Origin: Acidobacteriota bacterium | Lineage (GTDB): Bacteria; Acidobacteriota; Vicinamibacteria; Vicinamibacterales; UBA2999 | Direction of reading: 5' to 3' | DNA: 43,764 nt | Assembly (NCBI GenBank): GCA_016789705.1 | Contig: JAEUQR010000183.1 | Span: 1-43,764, forward strand | In this document: positions 40,032 to 43,764 of the stretch, piece by piece | Layout: each line of letters starts with the position of its first letter | How positions within the stretch are numbered: position 1 is the first letter of the stretch | Notes under the pieces: generated by a model | What the model was told of the DNA's origin: nothing | The model's database searches: none | Seen by the model: the letters and a program-made list of their open reading frames with translations, nothing else | Program-made: the position numbers and the translations under genes

Positions 40032-42215
40032 TCACAGGTGAGAGTCAGCGGTCAGGGAACCACGCGTCGCGAGTATACGTACAACTGCGTTCATCGCCTC
40101 CTCGATTTGCCGCCTTGAAAGGGTGGCCGGACAGCAGTCCCGCAGCACCGACAGCAAGGCCCGTCGATCCTGCGCAAACACTTCGGGGGCCGGATTCACG
40201 GCGGCCAGGCCGAAGTCGAGGAGCTTCGCCTGACCGACCTCGTCGAACCCCACATTGCGGCTCGCGATGTCTCCGTGCGCGATTCCGCATTCGTGCGCGT
40301 GGCCGAGGCCTTCGGCCAGGGTCACGGCCATCGCTTCCCAGTCACTTGCCGTCAGCGCCGCGGCCCTGGATGCCAGCGTGCCCTTGGTCAGGAACTCCAT
40401 CACCAGCAGCGGTCGGCCATTCCAGAACTCCAGGCCGAACACGGTGGCCACCGCCGGATGCCGCAGCTGCGCCATGTGCCTGGCCTCTCGTCTGATACGA
40501 GCAGCGGTCGCCAGGTCCACGGCCGCACTGGCCTTGATGACCACGGTTCGTTCGAGTTCGAGGTCCAGGGCCTCGTAGGCCACGCCGTACGAGCCGCGCC
40601 CGAGGCGCCGGATCAACCGATACTGACGCGCCACGATCGAAGGTGGTGATGGCTCCAGTTCACCGCCGCAGGCGCACGAGCTGGCCCCGGCATCCATTAC
40701 CGACCCACATCGTACACACGCCGCTCCGGCGTCGCTTGGTTCGACATGCGGCGATTCTGGTTGTCGCTTGCCGATCCGGTGGGCGGCGGCTTCGATCACC
40801 TGGGCCGCCGCGCGTCCGAGGGTCTCCTGGACCACGCTGAACGGTGCCCCATTGCTGCGAGGTCCAATCGCAATCGCACCGAGCAACCCGTCGCTGGTCT
40901 CAGAGCGGAGCGGCAGCAGGCCTAACACGTTGCCATCAACCAGCCACGCGACGTCGGCAGCGCTCAGCGATGCCGCGACGCGGGCGTCACCAAGGTCGAA
41001 GGCGTCGGCGTGCGCATCAAGGATCCGGTCGACGGCCGCGCTCCTCAGCGGCCTGAGCGCTCCGGACGGCGCGACGAGCACGCCGTCACGAGAGCACACG
41101 ATCAGCGTGGCGTGTTCCACCTCCAGGAGGCCTGCGATCTGGTTGGACACGATCTCGTCCAGTTGGTCCGCATCGACTGCCTGCTGCGCGGCCTTGGCTA
41201 TGGCAAGCAACTGCTGCGAGTGCTCGAGCGTATGCAGCCTGAGGTCCAGGCCCAGGTTTGTCTCGAGCCCTCGGCGCGCCCAAGTGGCGGCAGACCAAGT
41301 CACGGCGACGACGGTCAGCGCACCGAGGCGCCAGCCGCCAAACAGGCTGGAGACGTTGTCCCCCCGCAGCCACAGAGCGACAGCCACCGTGAGCCCGAGC
41401 GGGACCAGCCACGTCGCCGCGAGTGCGGTTCGCCCTATCCACCGTCTTGTTGCGGCCTTGAGCACCAGTCGAAGCGTCAGCGCCTGGTGCACCAGGACCG
41501 CGTACGCCGTCACGAGCGGTGACAGGGCGAGGCCGCCAACCACCGTAATGGCCGAGACGGCAAAGGCTGGCGTGCCGGGGTCCGTGGCGCGCCTGAATTG
41601 CGGAACGAACGCGTCCAGCAGCGTATGGATAGCGATTGGCAGGGCCGCGGCGGTGAATCCCAACGCCAGGATTTGGCCGCGTCGGTCGTCGTTGGGAGAG
41701 CGGCGACGGAACCTCGAGGCCAGGGCCAGCAGGCCGGCGGATGACATGGCCATGATGGGTGGCCAGAACAAGGCTGGCTCGAACCCCCACACCATGGTGC
41801 CTACTCCGAGCGCTGTGCTCGTCGCGAAGGCCAGGAGTGCCCCGAGGCGTGTCGCGAGGCTGGGCGTCTGTAGCGGAGAGGGGTAGTGGCGGGCAAATCG
41901 CCACACGGCCACCGGCAGGAAGCTGTCCGGTCGAACGGCGCCTGCCAGTTGTGCCGCTGCCGCGATCGGCCCAGTCGCTGAGTCCAAGACGTTGCGCGGC
42001 CACGGCGACGCGCAGAGAATCAGAACCGCCCCGAACACACGTGCCCGTTCGTCGGCAAGGCGCGTGAGCCAAAGAAACACGCCGACGGCCGCGAATTCCA
42101 CGGCGATCGCCATCTGCACGAACTGGTAGGGCGTGGCGCCGTTGCTCAGCGCGACGAGGCCGAGCAGAACACGCGCCAGTGCAGCCACTACGAGGGCCGT
42201 GAGCAATGAGTTCAT
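40032..42215 (-). CDS. Membrane sensor Ser/Thr protein kinase with GAF-like domain and zinc ribbon
   Basis: A 727-residue protein. Residues 1-310 hold about eight membrane helices. A GAF-like domain follows (about 335-480). A zinc ribbon (Cys500-x2-Cys503, Cys514-x-Cys516) leads to a C-terminal kinase domain (530-715): Gly-loop LGRGSYGVAYEA (538-549), Lys561, Glu577, HGD at 647-649 with Asn654, and DFG 667-669. The HRD arginine is replaced by Gly. The APE-like triplet (676-678) follows DFG by only six residues, so the activation loop is almost absent. Such a kinase should be switched by its sensor rather than by loop phosphorylation. Most bacterial kinases have the kinase first; here the order is reversed. 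It has no clear ribosome site. Confidence 0.88.
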   Translation of the reverse strand: MNSLLTALVVAALARVLLGLVALSNGATPYQFVQMAIAVEFAAVGVFLWLTRLADERARVFGAVLILCASPWPRNVLDSATGPIAAAAQLAGAVRPDSFLPVAVWRFARHYPSPLQTPSLATRLGALLAFATSTALGVGTMVWGFEPALFWPPIMAMSSAGLLALASRFRRRSPNDDRRGQILALGFTAAALPIAIHTLLDAFVPQFRRATDPGTPAFAVSAITVVGGLALSPLVTAYAVLVHQALTLRLVLKAATRRWIGRTALAATWLVPLGLTVAVALWLRGDNVSSLFGGWRLGALTVVAVTWSAATWARRGLETNLGLDLRLHTLEHSQQLLAIAKAAQQAVDADQLDEIVSNQIAGLLEVEHATLIVCSRDGVLVAPSGALRPLRSAAVDRILDAHADAFDLGDARVAASLSAADVAWLVDGNVLGLLPLRSETSDGLLGAIAIGPRSNGAPFSVVQETLGRAAAQVIEAAAHRIGKRQPESPHVEPSDAGAACVRCGSVMDAGASSCACGGELEPSPPSIVARQYRLIRRLGRGSYGVAYEALDLELERTVVIKASAAVDLATAARIRREARHMAQLRHPAVATVFGLEFWNGRPLLVMEFLTKGTLASRAAALTASDWEAMAVTLAEGLGHAHECGIAHGDIASRNVGFDEVGQAKLLDFGLAAVNPAPEVFAQDRRALLSVLRDCCPATLSRRQIEEAMNAVVRILATRGSLTADSHL

Positions 42216-42223
42216 GGGGGCAC

Positions 42224-42271
42224 GGCTCGCACGCTGCGAGCCACTCCTCCGCTGGCGAGGCGGAGTATAAA
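42224..42271. promoter_or_regulatory. Divergent promoter region between kinase and FHA regulator
   Basis: The 90 bases between the two start codons hold a nearly palindromic AGTATAAACT (42264-42273). It gives a TATAAA -10 for the regulator and TATACT for the kinase. GGCTCGC (42224-42230) and GCGAGCC (42236-42242) form a 7-base inverted repeat just before the kinase start, and CTCCGC/GCGGAG (42247-42252, 42260-42265) a second one. The repeats are candidate operators or leader hairpins. Confidence 0.55.
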
Positions 42272-42305
42272 CTAGCCCGGCCGTCGCTTCGCCACACGAA
42301 ACCCC

Positions 42306-43028
42306 ATGACATACGTGTTCGCCGACTGCCGCTTCGACGTGGAGAGCCGCACCCTGGAGCGGGGCGACGAGAGCCTGCACCTCACTCCAAAGGCGTTCGA
42401 GGTCCTTCGCCTGCTGATCGAGGCGAGGCCGCGCGTGGTGACCAAGGCCGAACTGATGAGCCAGCTCTGGCCAGAGACCTTTGTCACGGAGTCGAACCTG
42501 CCAATTCTGGTGGGGGAGGTACGCCACGCGATAGCGGACGACACGAAGGCCTCACGACTCATCAAGACGCACCACGCGGTTGGGTATGCCTTCATCGGCG
42601 ATGTGAAGACTCTGGCCTCGCGGTCTGCGGAGTCCGGCGACGCCGCGCCGCTCGCCGTCCTCACGATTGGCCGGCGCCGGGTGGTGCTGTTCGCAGGCGA
42701 AAACGTCATCGGGCGAGATCTCGACGTGGACGTGCGCCTGAATGACCTGAGCGTTTCGAAACGCCATGCCCGGGTGATACTTGGCAGCAGCGTCGTGACG
42801 GTCGAAGACCTTCAGAGCAAGAACGGAACCTTCGTGGACGATGCCGCAATCGACCGCGTGATCCCGCTTGAAACGGGCGCCCGCCTGCGATTCGGATCGG
42901 TGCACGCCGAGTTCGAGATCGTCACGACCTCCAAGGCATCGACCGTCACCGCAGGCGTCGAGTCTGGGATCGCGATCGACGCGCGGACTCCTAGATCTTC
43001 AGCCCCTCGACAAAACGGAAGTTCGTGA
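42306..43028 (+). CDS. Winged-helix (OmpR/PhoB-type) regulator fused to an FHA domain
   Basis: A 240-residue protein. Residues 1-97 are a Trans_reg_C winged helix (LHLTPKAFEVLRLLIEARPR, VVTKAELMSQLWPETFVTES, and the wing KTHHAVGYAFIG). Residues ~115-208 are an FHA domain with Gly-Arg 136-137, Ser151-x-x-His154 and Asn173-Gly-Thr, the complete phosphothreonine-binding set. There is no receiver domain, so the signal enters through phosphothreonine, presumably written by the divergent kinase. The ATG is 35 bases from a TATAAA. The last 38 bases overlap the convergent methyltransferase gene. Confidence 0.92.
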   Translation: MTYVFADCRFDVESRTLERGDESLHLTPKAFEVLRLLIEARPRVVTKAELMSQLWPETFVTESNLPILVGEVRHAIADDTKASRLIKTHHAVGYAFIGDVKTLASRSAESGDAAPLAVLTIGRRRVVLFAGENVIGRDLDVDVRLNDLSVSKRHARVILGSSVVTVEDLQSKNGTFVDDAAIDRVIPLETGARLRFGSVHAEFEIVTTSKASTVTAGVESGIAIDARTPRSSAPRQNGSS

Positions 43029-43539
43029 CCTCGGCCAGCACGCGAACCGGGCGATAGCCTGCCGTTTCGAGCGCCGTGACGGCATCGTAGCCGGCCGGCC
43101 GCACCGTGGCCTTGGCGAGTGGGCCCGTGCCGCCAAGGCCCTCGACGATCTCGACGCGTCCGCCCTTGCGCAGCACGCGGTGGAGGTTGGCGAGCACGGC
43201 CGCGCGCAACTCCGGCGCGCGATGGGCGAAGCCGCCACGCGTGTCGTCGACCACTGCCATGTCGAACGCCCCATCGTCGAAGGGCACGACACCGTCGCGC
43301 GAGATGCTCGACTCGAGCAGGAACCCTTCGCGTCCGGCCGCGCGCCGCGCCAGCACTGCCTGATCCTCGTCGAAGAGCACGGCGGCCGCGCCGCCGCTCA
43401 GCCCCACCTTCGCGCCGAGGCCCGCGAGCAGCACCGGATCGTCGCAGCCCACGAGCACGAACTTCTCGCCCATCTTGACCCCGGTCATCGCGACCTGCAG
43501 CGGGTCGATGGCGGGCTGGCGGAAGAACTTGAACAGCAT
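42991..43539 (-). CDS. Methyltransferase-like protein (class I fold)
   Basis: A 182-residue protein with a Rossmann-type methyltransferase outline: KFVLVGCDDPVLLAGLGAKV in motif I position (with a less usual G-C-D-D loop), PFDDGAFDMAVVDDTRGGFA, and LHRVLRKGGRVEIVEGLGG. The degenerate glycine loop makes SAM binding less certain, and it may be a non-enzymatic relative. A TATCAT hexamer lies 6 bases before the ATG. The 3' end overlaps the FHA regulator gene by 38 bases on the opposite strand. Confidence 0.8.
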   Translation of the reverse strand: MLFKFFRQPAIDPLQVAMTGVKMGEKFVLVGCDDPVLLAGLGAKVGLSGGAAAVLFDEDQAVLARRAAGREGFLLESSISRDGVVPFDDGAFDMAVVDDTRGGFAHRAPELRAAVLANLHRVLRKGGRVEIVEGLGGTGPLAKATVRPAGYDAVTALETAGYRPVRVLAEVTNFRFVEGLKI

Positions 43540-43545
43540 GCGGCC

Positions 43546-43551
43546 ATGATA
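43546..43551 (-). promoter_or_regulatory. -10 hexamer adjoining the methyltransferase-like start
   Basis: TATCAT on the minus strand sits 6 bases from the ATG at 43539, within a 16-base stretch identical to 26536-26551 ahead of the DsrE-like gene. A leaderless promoter is likely. Confidence 0.5.
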
Positions 43552-43593
43552 GCCGTTTCACCCCGCGCACCCCGGCCGCCAGTGAGCGCGTGA

Positions 43594-43599
43594 TATATT
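43594..43599 (+). promoter_or_regulatory. TATATT -10 element of the inositol-phosphate synthase gene
   Basis: TATATT lies 6 bases before the GTG at 43606, again a leaderless arrangement, in an AT-rich spot within GC-rich DNA. Confidence 0.5.
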
Positions 43600-43605
43600 T
43601 TCGAT

Positions 43606-43764
43606 GTGAAAACACCAGTAGAAATCGCCCCGGCTACGGGCAAACTCGGCGTCCTGCTCGTGGGGCTGGGGGCCGTGGCCACGACCACCATCGCCGGCGT
43701 CTTCGCCATCCGCAAGGGGCTGGCGGAGCCGATTGGCTCGCTGACGCAGATGGGCACGATCCGG
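43606..43764 (+). CDS. Inositol-3-phosphate synthase, N-terminal fragment (cut by window edge)
   Basis: The GTG at 43606 opens 53 codons to the end of the window. The product reads VKTPVEIAPATGKLGVLLVG, then LGAVATTTIAGVFAIRKGLA and EPIGSLTQMGTIR. The GLGAVATT glycine loop binds NAD, and the SLTQMGTIR strand is characteristic of bacterial myo-inositol-1-phosphate synthases, which convert glucose-6-phosphate to inositol-1-phosphate for inositol lipids or solutes. The ATG at 43604 is out of frame and hits a stop at once. The rest of the gene lies beyond the window. Confidence 0.85.
   Translation, partial: MKTPVEIAPATGKLGVLLVGLGAVATTTIAGVFAIRKGLAEPIGSLTQMGTIR

Noticed and set aside
1..43764. 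tRNA, rRNA or CRISPR features
   Set aside because: I looked for T-loop-like words, rRNA signatures and evenly spaced repeats and found none that hold up. The 11-base arrays have no spacers and are not CRISPR.

Overview
The window is a very GC-rich bacterial chromosome segment with dense gene packing. It probably comes from an acidobacterium of the Vicinamibacteria/Luteitalea type. This is inferred from the secreted von Willebrand A protein of the 'VWFA-related Acidobacterial domain' kind at 32946-34034, the many secreted or TonB-linked proteins, a complete MoxR/VWA operon, and the DUF1015-serA-serC cluster. I see no tRNA, rRNA or CRISPR array. The only mobile DNA is the first 79 bases, which encode the N-terminus of an IS630-type transposase that runs off the left edge.

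Layout. 1-600: insertion-sequence end and a small secreted protein. 634-1505: ECF sigma factor with an overlapping zinc-binding anti-sigma. 1556-4684: SGNH hydrolase, glycosylasparaginase-like enzyme, YhbY and an HU protein. 4945-5600: a VapBC-type toxin-antitoxin pair with a candidate operator. 5689-11811: one minus-strand operon of six genes (MoxR ATPase, DUF58, BatD-like membrane protein, VWA protein, helical protein, second VWA protein), several joined by 4-base stop/start overlaps. 11937-14590: PilZ protein, then a coupled MarR-GNAT / methyltransferase / GNAT run. 14596-15855: barrel-like outer-membrane protein and an exported methyltransferase. 15936-19502: serine biosynthesis (DUF1015, SerA, SerC). 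19509-26534: PcnB, an export-targeted TPR-like protein, PolA with a dead proofreading domain, a membrane-anchored protein, a zinc-ribbon GNAT and a DsrE-like exported protein.

26569-35884 is a block of secreted and envelope genes, all on the minus strand: a BON protein, two tandem paralogous beta-propeller/fibronectin proteins, and an operon encoding a TonB-like protein with a cytoplasmic helix-turn-helix, a membrane protein and the acidobacterial VWA protein. Three transcription units here (BON, propellers, TonB) are preceded by sigma-54-like -24/-12 sequences. Two of them also share a further upstream element at the same spacing.

36085-43764: an SDR oxidoreductase, an exported zincin-like peptidase, a SnoaL-like exported protein, and then the most unusual locus. 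That locus is a membrane GAF/zinc-ribbon/protein-kinase gene followed by a gene for a small protein with a histone-like basic tail and a gene for a C39/papain-like cysteine peptidase. It is divergent from a PhoB-type winged-helix protein fused to an FHA domain. A kinase paired with a phosphothreonine-reading transcription factor suggests a one-step membrane-to-DNA phospho-signalling system. Two nearby promoters carry 11-base-phased repeats of the kind PhoB-type domains bind. The window ends with a methyltransferase-like gene and the start of an inositol-phosphate synthase gene.

Several genes (pcnB, 21017, 26534, 36085, 43539, 43606) have a -10 hexamer only 6-9 bases from the start codon, which suggests leaderless transcripts are common here.
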